From Lachnospiraceae bacterium (GTDB lineage Bacteria > Bacillota > Clostridia > Lachnospirales > Lachnospiraceae), in contig JAFSTX010000046.1 of the NCBI GenBank assembly GCA_017445585.1, positions 1-64,000 of the forward strand: a stretch of 64,000 bases of DNA. The letters are read 5' to 3'. The notes under the pieces are model-generated. The model was not told the DNA's origin, made no database searches, and saw only the letters and a program-made list of their open reading frames with translations. The stretch's first letter is position 1, and every line of letters starts with the position of its first letter. Positions 51,347 to 59,698 of the stretch are shown here, in pieces. A program made the position numbers and the translations under genes.

Positions 51347-51361
51347 ACTATTCAATCCGCA

Positions 51362-51500
51362 GAGCAGTACATTTGCCTCCGGCGGCACGCTCCCGCTACC
51401 TTCGTCACGCAGCGGACGCTAAATTCAAGCTTCGCTCATGCTCGCTTTCATTAAGCGCCGGCGGCCTCAGAGTACCGCCTTGAGGCATAATGTACTGCTC
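51362..51500. repeat. 139-bp inverted-repeat-bounded element between pgk and tpiA
   Basis: Left arm 51362-51379 starts GAGCAGTACATT and right arm 51482-51500 ends AATGTACTGCTC. The arms pair over 18 positions with one bulged base. The interior has further GC-rich inverted pieces (GCCTCCGGCGG against GCCGGCGGCC) and a CTTCGCTCATGCTCGC phrase. It fills most of the 219-bp pgk-tpiA gap, codes for nothing visible, and has no U-tract. It could be a MITE-like insertion or a processing structure. Confidence 0.7.
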
Positions 51501-51565
51501 CTGCTGATTCAAAGATCTATAAACATGTGCGCCGTCAAAAAGCGCCAGATCAAAAGGAGAAGATA

Positions 51566-52309
51566 ATGAGAAGAAGACTTGCAGCAGGAAACTGGAAAAT
51601 GAATATGACTCCCACTCAGGGAGCTGCTTTTATAAAGGAGATCGCTCCGCTCGTAGCCGGCGCCGAGGCTGAGGTGCTTTTCTGCGTACCCGCGATCGAC
51701 ATCCCCGCCGCCGTTGAGGCCGCAAAGGGCACGAATATCGAGATCGGTGCGGAGAACTTTTACTATGAGGCAAAGGGCGCCTATACCGGCGAGATCTCTC
51801 TGGATATGATCAAGGATACCGGCGTCGAGTACGTGCTTATGGGACATTCAGAGCGCCGTCAGATCTTCGGCGAGTGCGACGAGATGATAAACAAGAAGCT
51901 CCTTGCCGCGCTTGCAGCACAGATGAAGCCCATCCTTTGCTGCGGCGAAAGCCTGGAGATCCGCGAGGCGGGCGATACCCTGACCTGGATTGAGGGACAG
52001 ATCCGCTCCGCATTCACCGGCGTGACCGCTGATGAAGTAAAGAAGACCGTCATCGCTTACGAGCCTATCTGGGCTATCGGCACAGGCAAGACCGCTACTA
52101 CCGGGCAGGCTCAGGAAGTCTGCGGCATGATCCGCGAGCTCGTAGCAAAGCTCTATGACGCCGGGACAGCCGAGGCGGTTCGTATTCTCTACGGCGGGAG
52201 CGTAAATCCCGAAAACGCGGCAGAGCTTTTCGCGCAGCCCGATATCGACGGAGGCCTCGTAGGCGGAGCTTCCCTTAAGCTTACTTTTGAAAAGATCGTA
52301 AAGGCCTGA
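51566..52309 (+). CDS. tpiA: Triosephosphate isomerase
   Basis: A 247-residue TIM-barrel enzyme of normal length interconverting dihydroxyacetone phosphate and glyceraldehyde 3-phosphate. Motifs are AAGNWKMN (substrate lysine), [14 protein letters not shown] (catalytic His) and [16 protein letters not shown] (catalytic Glu), then [12 protein letters not shown] and [12 protein letters not shown] 51566 has an AAAAGGAGA site. A frame-extending ATG at 51527 would add 13 residues not seen in the family. Followed directly by gpmI. Confidence 0.98.
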   Translation: MRRRLAAGNWKMNMTPTQGAAFIKEIAPLVAGAEAEVLFCVPAIDIPAAVEAAKGTNIEIGAENFYYEAKGAYTGEISLDMIKDTGVEYVLMGHSERRQIFGECDEMINKKLLAALAAQMKPILCCGESLEIREAGDTLTWIEGQIRSAFTGVTADEVKKTVIAYEPIWAIGTGKTATTGQAQEVCGMIRELVAKLYDAGTAEAVRILYGGSVNPENAAELFAQPDIDGGLVGGASLKLTFEKIVKA

Positions 52310-52311
52310 AT

Positions 52312-53841
52312 ATGAGCGCACCCAAACCTGTAGCACTAATTATTATGGACGGTTTTGGCCTTAGGGACAACCCTGAGGCCAACGCCGTAAAGATAGCGAA
52401 GACTCCGAATCTCGACCGGATCTTTGCCTCGTATCCTTTTGTCAGCGGCTCCGCCAGCGGTCTGGATGTAGGCCTGCCTGCCGGACAGATGGGCAACTCC
52501 GAGGTCGGACACCTGAATATGGGCGCCGGCAGGATAGTCTATCAGGATCTGACAAAGATAACAAAGGCCATCGAGGACGGAGATTTCTTTGAGAATCCCG
52601 AGCTTATACGCGCCTGTGACGCCGCGGAGGGCCACAGCCTCCATCTGTGGGGACTTATGAGCGACGGCGGCGTACACAGCCATATAGAGCATCTGATCGG
52701 GCTTCTGGAGATGGCAAAGCGCCGCGGAGTAAAGAACGTTTTCGTCCATTGCTTTATGGACGGCAGAGACACCGCGCCGACATCGGGCATCGACTATATC
52801 GGACAGCTCCAGGCCGCCATGGACGAGAAGGGGATCGGCCGTATCGCTACAATCGTAGGCAGATACTACGCCATGGACCGCGACAAGCGCTGGGACCGCG
52901 TGGAGCGCGCCTACAGGGCGCTGACGCTCGGCGAGGGCAAGGCTGCATCCGATATGCAGCAGGCGCTGAGAGATTCCTATGCGGCAGAGGTGACCGATGA
53001 ATTCGTAGAGCCTATCGTGCTCTTCGAGAGCGGAGCGCCGGTCGGACGCGTACAGGACGGAGACGCCATAGTATTCTTTAATTTCCGTCCCGACAGGGCC
53101 AGAGAGATAACGAGAGCCTTTGTGGATCCCGCTTTTGACGGCTTTGAGCGCAAGCAGCTTGAGAGACTTACCTACGTCTGCTTTACTGAGTATGACGCTA
53201 CGATCCCCAACGTTACCGTGGCTTTCCCCAAGAGCGCGCCGGTAAATACTCTCGGAGAGTACGCATCCAAAATGGGCCTTAAGCAGCTCCGTCTGGCCGA
53301 GACCGAGAAATACGCGCACGTCACGTTTTTCTTTAACGGGGGCATCGAGGAGCCGTTTGCAGGCGAGGACCGTATACTCGTTCCTTCGCCGAAGGTAGCC
53401 ACCTACGACCTCCAGCCGGAGATGAGCGGGCCGGAAGTCGGACGCAATCTGGTCCAGGCCATCGAGAGCGGCAAGTACGATCTGATCATCTGCAATTTCG
53501 CCAATCCCGATATGGTAGGGCATACGGGAGTCCTCGAGGCTGCCGTTAAGGCCGTAGAGACTGTCGACGCCCAGGTGGGAGCTGCTGTCGCAGCTATAGA
53601 GAAAGCCGGCGGCGCCTGCATCATCTGCGCGGACCACGGGAACTGTGAGGTCATGGCGCAGGAGGACGGTTCCCCCATGACGGCGCATACCACCAATCCT
53701 GTTCCCTTCGTGCTTGTAGGTATGGAAGGCTGCACTCTGGCAAGCGGCGGCAGACTTTGTGATCTGGCTCCGACACTGCTCGAGATGCTGGGACTTCCCC
53801 AGCCGGCGGAGATGACCGGACACAGTCTGATAGTCAGATAG
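52312..53841 (+). CDS. gpmI: 2,3-bisphosphoglycerate-independent phosphoglycerate mutase
   Basis: A 509-residue alkaline-phosphatase-superfamily mutase, manganese dependent, of normal length. Key segments are LIIMDGFGLRDN (metal-binding Asp) and MGNSEVGHLNMGAGR, with the phosphorylated Ser in the GNSEVG loop. HCFMDGRDTAP and GRYYAMDRDKRWDR follow, then FANPDMVGHTG and CADHGNCEVM near the end. It begins two bases after the tpiA stop. No enolase gene follows; the cluster ends in a terminator. Confidence 0.98.
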   Translation: MSAPKPVALIIMDGFGLRDNPEANAVKIAKTPNLDRIFASYPFVSGSASGLDVGLPAGQMGNSEVGHLNMGAGRIVYQDLTKITKAIEDGDFFENPELIRACDAAEGHSLHLWGLMSDGGVHSHIEHLIGLLEMAKRRGVKNVFVHCFMDGRDTAPTSGIDYIGQLQAAMDEKGIGRIATIVGRYYAMDRDKRWDRVERAYRALTLGEGKAASDMQQALRDSYAAEVTDEFVEPIVLFESGAPVGRVQDGDAIVFFNFRPDRAREITRAFVDPAFDGFERKQLERLTYVCFTEYDATIPNVTVAFPKSAPVNTLGEYASKMGLKQLRLAETEKYAHVTFFFNGGIEEPFAGEDRILVPSPKVATYDLQPEMSGPEVGRNLVQAIESGKYDLIICNFANPDMVGHTGVLEAAVKAVETVDAQVGAAVAAIEKAGGACIICADHGNCEVMAQEDGSPMTAHTTNPVPFVLVGMEGCTLASGGRLCDLAPTLLEMLGLPQPAEMTGHSLIVR

Positions 53842-53862
53842 TTTATATTTTGAAATCAAGAG

Positions 53863-53889
53863 GCAGGTCCCGCAGGGGCCTGCTTTTTT
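53863..53889 (+). terminator. Terminator of the glycolytic cluster
   Basis: GCAGGTCCC (53863-53871) pairs with GGGGCCTGC (53875-53883), including one T-G pair, followed by six T residues. Confidence 0.88.
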
Positions 53890-53902
53890 GACACGATTAT
53901 CC

Positions 53903-53931
53903 TTGCCTTTATCACGGTATACCGTCATAAT
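53903..53931 (+). promoter_or_regulatory. Upstream promoter candidate in the gpmI-ruvA gap
   Basis: TTGCCT (53903-53908) and CATAAT (53926-53931) have a 17-base spacer. It would give a leader of about 170 bases for ruvA. No convincing gene lies in 53890-54107. Confidence 0.35.
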
Positions 53932-54044
53932 ATCAGAAAGGACTGAAGAGCGAGAATACGGACGACGTGCTGCGAAGCCTGCGCGCAAGACAAAAAAGAG
54001 ACGATCAGAAAAGATAGACGGCCGAAATCTTCGCGCTTTTTGTG

Positions 54045-54073
54045 TTGCAAGGCATTGTATGATGGAGTAAAAT
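54045..54073 (+). promoter_or_regulatory. Promoter of ruvA
   Basis: TTGCAA (54045-54050) and TAAAAT (54068-54073) have a 17-base spacer, 34 bases before the ruvA start. Confidence 0.6.
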
Positions 54074-54107
54074 TAACTCAATATAGTGTATTGTTAAAGG
54101 GAAAAGT

Positions 54108-54704
54108 ATGATTTCATATATTACGGGGATCCTCTCCGAGATCGAGGACAAATACATAGTGGTTGAAGCGGGAGGCGTAGGATACGGGATATCCGTTACT
54201 TCGCGACTGATGGGGCGCCTGCCTTCCGTGGGCAGCACAGTAAAGATATATACTCACCTGCAGGTCAGCGAGGACGCGCAGAAGCTTTTCGGTTTCCTCA
54301 GCACGGACGAGAGGTCGCTGTTCCGACAGCTGCTCTGCGTGAGCGGCGTTGGTCCGAAGGTCGCGATGGGTATACTTTCCGTGCTTTCGCCTGACGAGCT
54401 GCGCCTTGCGGTGCTCTCGGACGATGTAAAAGCCATCAGGCGCGCGCCGGGGCTTGGTCCGAAGACCGCCCAAAAGGTCATCCTCGAGCTTAAGGATAAA
54501 TTCTCTATCTCTGATATCACCGGCGAGATACCGTCCTCCGGCGGAACGCCCGTCGGAGGAGCCCGTGAGGATGCGGTGGCTGGACTTGTGGCGCTGGGCT
54601 TTTCCGCGTCGGAGTCGCTGTCCGCTATTTCAAAGATCGGCGATATTTCGGGAATGGACGCCGGAGAGATCATGAGCCTGGCGCTCGCAAAGCTTGCCAG
54701 ATAA
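54108..54704 (+). CDS. ruvA: Holliday junction branch migration protein RuvA
   Basis: A 198-residue protein of normal length. The N-terminal OB domain (ISYITGILSEIEDKYIVVEA, GVGYGISV) is followed by two helix-hairpin-helix motifs (LCVSGVGPKVAMGILS and APGLGPKTAQKVILEL) that bind DNA. A flexible Gly/Pro linker leads to the C-terminal domain III (about residues 150-198), which contacts RuvB. RuvA tetramers hold the four-way junction for RuvB. ruvC is not adjacent, as usual for Firmicutes. Confidence 0.97.
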   Translation: MISYITGILSEIEDKYIVVEAGGVGYGISVTSRLMGRLPSVGSTVKIYTHLQVSEDAQKLFGFLSTDERSLFRQLLCVSGVGPKVAMGILSVLSPDELRLAVLSDDVKAIRRAPGLGPKTAQKVILELKDKFSISDITGEIPSSGGTPVGGAREDAVAGLVALGFSASESLSAISKIGDISGMDAGEIMSLALAKLAR

Positions 54705-54809
54705 ACTGCCGGCAGGCATACAAAGCTGACGCAAATACGCAAAAGGATCCGCGTCAAAACCTGAATGCGGCGAATGTATCCGCAGACGGCATGACACAGA
54801 GGAACACAA

Positions 54810-55805
54810 ATGGAACGCAGACTGATAAACACGGAAGTTACCGAAGAAGATAAAAAGATAGACGACAGCCTCAGGCCGAAGCTGCTCAGGGACTATATAG
54901 GTCAGGAAAAAGCAAAGGAGACCATGAAGATCTATATAGATGCGGCAAAAGGCAGAGGAGAGGCTCTCGACCACGTGCTGCTCTATGGTCCTCCCGGACT
55001 TGGAAAGACGACTCTGGCTGGTATCATAGCAAACGAGATGGGAGTAAATATCCGCATCACCTCGGGCCCCGCTATCGAAAAGCCCGGAGAGATGGCCGCC
55101 ATCCTCAACTCCCTTCAGGAGGGCGATGTGCTCTTTGTGGATGAGATACACAGGCTGAACCGGCAGGTAGAGGAGCTGCTTTATCCGGCTATGGAGGATT
55201 ATGTGGTAGATGTGCTGATCGGAAGCGGCGAATCCGCCAGATCCATCAGGCTCGGACTGCCGCATTTTACACTCGTCGGAGCCACTACGAGAGCCGGTAT
55301 GCTGACCGCACCTCTGCGCGACAGGTTTGGGATCGTGCACAGGCTCGAATTCTATACGCCTGATGAGCTGAAGACTATAATACTGCGCTCTGCAGATGTG
55401 CTCGGAGTAGAAATAGATGATGAAGGCGCTCTGGAGCTTGCCCGCCGCTCGCGCGGGACGCCGAGGCTGGCAAACCGCCTCCTGAAGCGTGTCAGGGACT
55501 TCGCGCAGGTCAAAGGCAGCGGGACGATAGACCGTTCCGTGACCGATGAGACGCTGAGGCTCCTCGAGGTGGACGAGGCCGGGCTTGACGCTTCGGACCG
55601 CAGAGTGCTCCGTACCATCATCACAGGCTTTGCAGGCGGCCCCGTCGGTGCTGAGACGCTGGCAGCGGCCATAGGAGAGGACGTAGGCACGCTTGAGGAC
55701 GTGATAGAGCCGTACCTTATCCAGAACGGATATCTGGCACGCACCCCGAGGGGCAGAGTGGCTTCGGAAGCCGCATACAGGCATCTGGGGCTTATGCAGC
55801 TGTAA
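54810..55805 (+). CDS. ruvB: Holliday junction branch migration ATPase RuvB
   Basis: A 331-residue AAA+ motor of normal length. Walker A is [10 protein letters not shown] (about residues 59-68) and Walker [13 protein letters not shown] (about 107-118). [20 protein letters not shown] is sensor I plus the arginine-finger region, and the winged-helix C-terminal domain has [19 protein letters not shown]. The N-terminal [15 protein letters not shown] is the family signature. It is separated from ruvA by 105 bp with no clear promoter or terminator. Confidence 0.98.
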   Translation: MERRLINTEVTEEDKKIDDSLRPKLLRDYIGQEKAKETMKIYIDAAKGRGEALDHVLLYGPPGLGKTTLAGIIANEMGVNIRITSGPAIEKPGEMAAILNSLQEGDVLFVDEIHRLNRQVEELLYPAMEDYVVDVLIGSGESARSIRLGLPHFTLVGATTRAGMLTAPLRDRFGIVHRLEFYTPDELKTIILRSADVLGVEIDDEGALELARRSRGTPRLANRLLKRVRDFAQVKGSGTIDRSVTDETLRLLEVDEAGLDASDRRVLRTIITGFAGGPVGAETLAAAIGEDVGTLEDVIEPYLIQNGYLARTPRGRVASEAAYRHLGLMQL

Positions 55806-55817
55806 AGAGGAGACATC

Positions 55818-56123
55818 ATGGATAAAAACTACACAGAAGTCATTATAGCAGGCAAGACCTTTACGCTTGGCGGATACGAGGACGAAGAGTATCTCCAGAG
55901 GATCGCGGCCTATATCAATACAAAGCTTAACGCACTTAAAAAAGAAGGCGGCTACAACCGCCAGAGCGAGGACTATAAGGCCGTCCTGCTCAATCTGAAT
56001 ATCGCAGACGACTACTTCAAAGCCCGTAAAAAGACAGAGGAGCTCGAGGCCAGAAACAAAGCCCTCGAGAAGGAAGTATATAATCTCAAACACGAGATCG
56101 TGACGAACAAGATCGGCTTCTGA
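55818..56123 (+). CDS. zapA: Cell division protein ZapA
   Basis: A 101-residue protein of the ZapA family, which bundles FtsZ filaments at the division ring. The N-terminal head starts KNYTEVIIAGKTFTLGGYED. The pattern YLQRIAAYINTKLNAL leads into a long C-terminal coiled coil (about residues 60-95, KKTEELEARNKALEKEVYNL). Ribosome site AGAGGAG, 12 bases after ruvB. Fits the nearby FtsW/PBP genes. Confidence 0.93.
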   Translation: MDKNYTEVIIAGKTFTLGGYEDEEYLQRIAAYINTKLNALKKEGGYNRQSEDYKAVLLNLNIADDYFKARKKTEELEARNKALEKEVYNLKHEIVTNKIGF

Positions 56124-56230
56124 CCGATATCAGCCGCATACAGCATGTTCGGTGCGGCCGCATTCGGTCCTGCGCGTATTGCGGGATATGAACCGGCCCG
56201 TGCCGATAATAAAACAAAAGGACTCAGAAT

Positions 56231-57508
56231 ATGAAACCGGAACTCCTCGCGCCTGCCGGCAGTATGGACTCAATGAAGGCCGCCATAAGCGCCGGGGCGG
56301 ACGCAGTATATATGGGCGGCACCAGATACGGTGCCCGCGCCTACGCCGAGAATCCTGATGATCAGGGACTGATCGAGGCTATCGATTACTGTCATTTCCA
56401 CGGCCGAAAACTATATCTTACCGTGAACACCCTCATGAAAGAGGGTGAGTTCGATGACGGGCTTTTTTCATTTCTCATGCCGTTGTACCGCGAAGGTCTG
56501 GACGCGGTCATAGTCCAGGACTACGGAGTGGTATCCTACATACGCAGCCAGTTCCCCCAGCTCGAAGTCCACGCCAGCACTCAGATGGCTGTCGCGGGGC
56601 GCTACGGCGCAAAGCTCCTTAAGGAAATGGGCGTGAGCAGGCTGGTGCTTCCCAGAGAGCTGCGTCTCCCGGAGCTTGAGGAAGTAACCGAACTGGGCGG
56701 TATAGAGACGGAGTGCTTCATACACGGAGCGCTGTGTTACTGCTACTCCGGACAGTGTCTGATGAGCTCACTCATCGGCGGCAGATCGGGAAACCGCGGC
56801 CGCTGCGCGCAGGTGTGCAGGCTGCCTTTCCCCAAGGATCATCTGCTCAATCTCAAGGATCTCAATACCCTGTCCATCCTCCCCGATATCATAGACACCG
56901 GCGTCAGCTCCCTTAAGATAGAGGGCCGCATGAAGAGCCCGCGCTACACCGCGGGCGTCACTTCCGTGTACCGCAAATACATAGATATGTACGATGAAAA
57001 GGGACGCGCCGGTTACAAGGTAAGCCCCACCGACGAGCGTCTCCTGCGTGAGCTTTTTGACCGCGGCGGCACGACCACGGGATATTTTACCAGACATAAC
57101 GGCAAGGATATGATATTCAAAGGCGAAAAGCCGGATCGCATCCCGGATGAGAAGCTTCTCTCCAAGGTGGACCGCGCTTATCTCGACGCCGAGAAAAAGG
57201 TCCCGCTGACAGGTGAGATCAGGCTCATGCCCGGCGAGATGAGCTATATGTGCCTCACGGACGGCAAATGCAGCGTGCGGGTCACCGGAGATGTAGTTCA
57301 GGTAGCCAGCAGCCGGCCTCTTACCGAAGAGGAAGTCCGGACGAACGCGTCAAAATTCGGTGACAGCCCATTTACGCTCACCAAACTGTCGGTTACGATG
57401 ATGGACGGCGTGTTCATGCCGCTTTCCGCCATTAACAAGCTTCGCAGAAAAGCCATAGATTCGCTGTCAAAGGAGAAGATCAATGGATATAAACGTTCTA
57501 ATTTCTAA
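56231..57508 (+). CDS. U32 family peptidase/tRNA hydroxylase-like protein, N-terminal part
   Basis: A 425-residue U32 family protein. It opens PELLAPAGSMDSMKAAISAG, the U32 TIM-barrel start, and carries the cysteine signature with CYCYSGQC and GRCAQVCR, which in related TrhP/RlhA proteins holds an iron-sulfur cluster. SLKIEGRMKSP is also diagnostic. U32 proteins were first named collagenases, but characterised bacterial members hydroxylate RNA bases. Many Clostridia encode one about 750-800-residue protein. Here the chain stops at 57508, and the apparent continuation is the next, overlapping gene in another frame. Confidence 0.88.
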   Translation: MKPELLAPAGSMDSMKAAISAGADAVYMGGTRYGARAYAENPDDQGLIEAIDYCHFHGRKLYLTVNTLMKEGEFDDGLFSFLMPLYREGLDAVIVQDYGVVSYIRSQFPQLEVHASTQMAVAGRYGAKLLKEMGVSRLVLPRELRLPELEEVTELGGIETECFIHGALCYCYSGQCLMSSLIGGRSGNRGRCAQVCRLPFPKDHLLNLKDLNTLSILPDIIDTGVSSLKIEGRMKSPRYTAGVTSVYRKYIDMYDEKGRAGYKVSPTDERLLRELFDRGGTTTGYFTRHNGKDMIFKGEKPDRIPDEKLLSKVDRAYLDAEKKVPLTGEIRLMPGEMSYMCLTDGKCSVRVTGDVVQVASSRPLTEEEVRTNASKFGDSPFTLTKLSVTMMDGVFMPLSAINKLRRKAIDSLSKEKINGYKRSNF

Positions 57509-58274
57509 TCCTGATTATTTCAGCGAACTGCTCCCTATGGAGCAGGTGGCGGGCATATACGTCGAGCAGGAGAGGACTGCCCCGGACAGGCTGCGCCGCA
57601 TGGTCAGATCCGCCCATCAAAACGCAAAAAAGCTCTACCTCGCCCTTCCCTATATCTGGAATGAGGAGTCAGCCATCGCACTGAAAAAAGAGATCACCTC
57701 TATCGTGGGCGCACAGGCTGACGGCTACCTCGTAAGGAATCTTGACGAGCTCGGTTTTCTGTCCGACCGCGGAATCCAGGGTGAGATCATCCTCGATGCC
57801 GGGCTGTACACATGGAACAAACGCGCTATGGCGTGTCTGGGCGCTGCCGGGGGTACGCGGTTTACCGCGCCTTACGAGCTGAACCGCCGTGAGATAGACG
57901 AGCGTGGCTGGGACCGGACAGAACTGGTCATATACGGTCACTATCCCATGATGATCAGCAGCGGCTGTCTGCGCCTGACTACCGGAAAATGCGTCAAAGA
58001 CCGTGAACCATACGGCATATACAAGCTCAGGGACCGCACGGGTGCGACCTTTCCGGTGGTGAACTGCTGCAGATACTGCATGAACATAATCTATAACAGC
58101 GTGCCGACGTGGCTGCTGGATGAGCCCGGCATAGAGGACGCTCAGAGCGTGAGGCTCAGCTTTACCACGGAATCGAGGCTGGAGATGCGCTCGATCCTCA
58201 CCAGGTTCTTTGACGGGGAGACGGCGCCAAAGGGTTCCGTGACCAGGGGACATTACAAGAGGGGAGCACAGTGA
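57483..58274 (+). CDS. U32-associated C-terminal protein (split partner)
   Basis: A 263-residue protein that corresponds to the C-terminal half of long U32/DUF3656-type proteins. It starts MDINVLISNPDYFSELLPME, has a TIM-like pattern (GEIILDAGLYTWNKRAM), and contains cysteines in SSGCLRLTTGKC and NCCRYC. It overlaps the upstream U32 gene by 26 bases in a different frame. Its ATG has an AAGGAG site eight bases upstream, inside the upstream gene. This suggests genuine gene fission with coupled translation rather than a frameshift, though a sequencing frameshift cannot be ruled out. The two products probably form one complex. Confidence 0.75.
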   Translation: MDINVLISNPDYFSELLPMEQVAGIYVEQERTAPDRLRRMVRSAHQNAKKLYLALPYIWNEESAIALKKEITSIVGAQADGYLVRNLDELGFLSDRGIQGEIILDAGLYTWNKRAMACLGAAGGTRFTAPYELNRREIDERGWDRTELVIYGHYPMMISSGCLRLTTGKCVKDREPYGIYKLRDRTGATFPVVNCCRYCMNIIYNSVPTWLLDEPGIEDAQSVRLSFTTESRLEMRSILTRFFDGETAPKGSVTRGHYKRGAQ

Positions 58275-59632
58275 TCACTGTCGTTACCGAAATATCCAAA
58301 TATCTTATTCTGGCGGTCATGGTGATCTACACCATCTTCAATTTTATCGCCATTCGGATCAAAAGCGCCGAGCGGGCCAAAAGCCTCTGCTTTAAGCAGC
58401 TGTGTATGGTCTTTCTGATGCTGACTTTGGGCTATCTGATACTGCTGCTTCGGACACAGGACTATTCGCTGATAGCCTTCTTTGCCATACAGATGGCCTT
58501 TTATATGCTGTACTACAGGCTCTTTGCGAGGCTGTATCCGACGTGCTCCAGGGTCATCATCAGTAATACGATCCTGCTGTTCGGGGTGGGATTACTGATG
58601 ATCACGAGACTGGACTACGGCCGTTCGATTCGCCAGTTTATCATAGGCATCGCGGCCTTTATCATCTCGTTCTTCGTACCGGTGATCGTAAGGAAATTCA
58701 AAGCTTTGGCGAGGTTTGCATGGCTCTATGCACTGCTTGGCATAGGGCTGCTCGTCGTGGTCTGGCGCATGGGCAGCACTACTTACGGCGCGCAGCTGAC
58801 GCTGTCGGTAGCCGGCGTGGCGCTGCAGCCCTCGGAATTCGTCAAGATCAGTTTCGTATTCTTTACGGCGTCGATGTTCAGACGCGATCAGTCCTTTGCA
58901 ATGACCGTGATGACTACCGCGATAGCTGCGGTGCATGTGCTGGTGCTGGTGGCTTCGACGGATCTGGGCAGCGGTCTGGTGTATTTTGTATCTTACCTTT
59001 TCATGATATACGTCGCCACGCACAGGATGAGATATATGGCCGCAGGCGCGGCGGCGGGAGCTGCAGCAGCTGTGGGCGCGTACTATCTGTTCGACCATGT
59101 GCGGATCAGGGTGGCCATGTGGCTGGATCCGTTCTCTGACTATTCCGGCAAGGGCTACCAGCTCTCGCAGTCGCTCTTTGCCATCAGTTCGGGAGGGCTC
59201 TTCGGGCTGGGGCTGGCGCAGGGACGGCCGGGCTCAATCCCGCTTGCCAGAAATGACTACATCTTCTCGGCGATCTGCGAGGAGATGGGATTGATCTTTG
59301 CATGTTGTCTGGTATTGATCTATCTGGGCTTCATCCTTCAGCTCTTCGGCGTGTCGACCAGGCTGGAGTCACGGTTCCATCAGATACTGGGGGTAGGCTT
59401 TGCGGCCATGATCGGCTTCCAGGTCTTCCTGCATATCGGTGGCGTGACCAAGATGATCCCGGCTACGGGTATCACACTGCCGCTGGTGAGTTACGGCGGC
59501 AGCAGTGTGCTCTCGACCCTGATCATCATCGGTGTGATCCAGGGACTGAATATCTCCAGCGACGGACTGACAGCGAAACAGCGGGCCAGGGTGCGCGAGG
59601 AGGAGCTGGAGGCTGGCAGCTCTGTCGTATAG
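58271..59632 (+). CDS. FtsW/RodA/SpoVE-family peptidoglycan glycosyltransferase
   Basis: A 453-residue SEDS protein with about ten membrane helices. The catalytic-region and signature segments include LQPSEFVKISFVFF, DLGSGLVYFVSYLFM, GKGYQLSQSLFAISSGGLFG, NDYIFSAICEEMGLIF and the C-terminal VSYGGSSVLST. SEDS proteins polymerise lipid II together with a class B PBP; the PBP gene follows 66 bp downstream. Whether it works in elongation or division cannot be told from sequence. The GTG start overlaps the preceding stop by four bases. Confidence 0.9.
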   Translation: MITVVTEISKYLILAVMVIYTIFNFIAIRIKSAERAKSLCFKQLCMVFLMLTLGYLILLLRTQDYSLIAFFAIQMAFYMLYYRLFARLYPTCSRVIISNTILLFGVGLLMITRLDYGRSIRQFIIGIAAFIISFFVPVIVRKFKALARFAWLYALLGIGLLVVVWRMGSTTYGAQLTLSVAGVALQPSEFVKISFVFFTASMFRRDQSFAMTVMTTAIAAVHVLVLVASTDLGSGLVYFVSYLFMIYVATHRMRYMAAGAAAGAAAAVGAYYLFDHVRIRVAMWLDPFSDYSGKGYQLSQSLFAISSGGLFGLGLAQGRPGSIPLARNDYIFSAICEEMGLIFACCLVLIYLGFILQLFGVSTRLESRFHQILGVGFAAMIGFQVFLHIGGVTKMIPATGITLPLVSYGGSSVLSTLIIIGVIQGLNISSDGLTAKQRARVREEELEAGSSVV

Positions 59633-59698
59633 CTTTTTTCCGCTGGCGGCCGTAAGTGTAGCCTTGAGGCGCCGGACTGACGGAAATGACAGAATAAT

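Noticed and set aside
51527..51565. Upstream ATG for tpiA
   Set aside because: It adds 13 residues before the conserved start, and the AAAGGAGA site serves ATG 51566.
52336..53988. A 550-codon minus-strand frame opposite gpmI
   Set aside because: It mirrors a perfectly conserved gpmI; a high-GC codon-position shadow without ribosome site or motifs.
53888..54070. A 60-codon basic frame between gpmI and ruvA
   Set aside because: It starts on TTG without a ribosome site, overlaps the terminator U-tract and the ruvA promoter, and has no recognisable pattern.
54630..56093. A 487-codon minus-strand frame opposite ruvB and zapA
   Set aside because: Shadow of well-supported genes; no recognisable domain.
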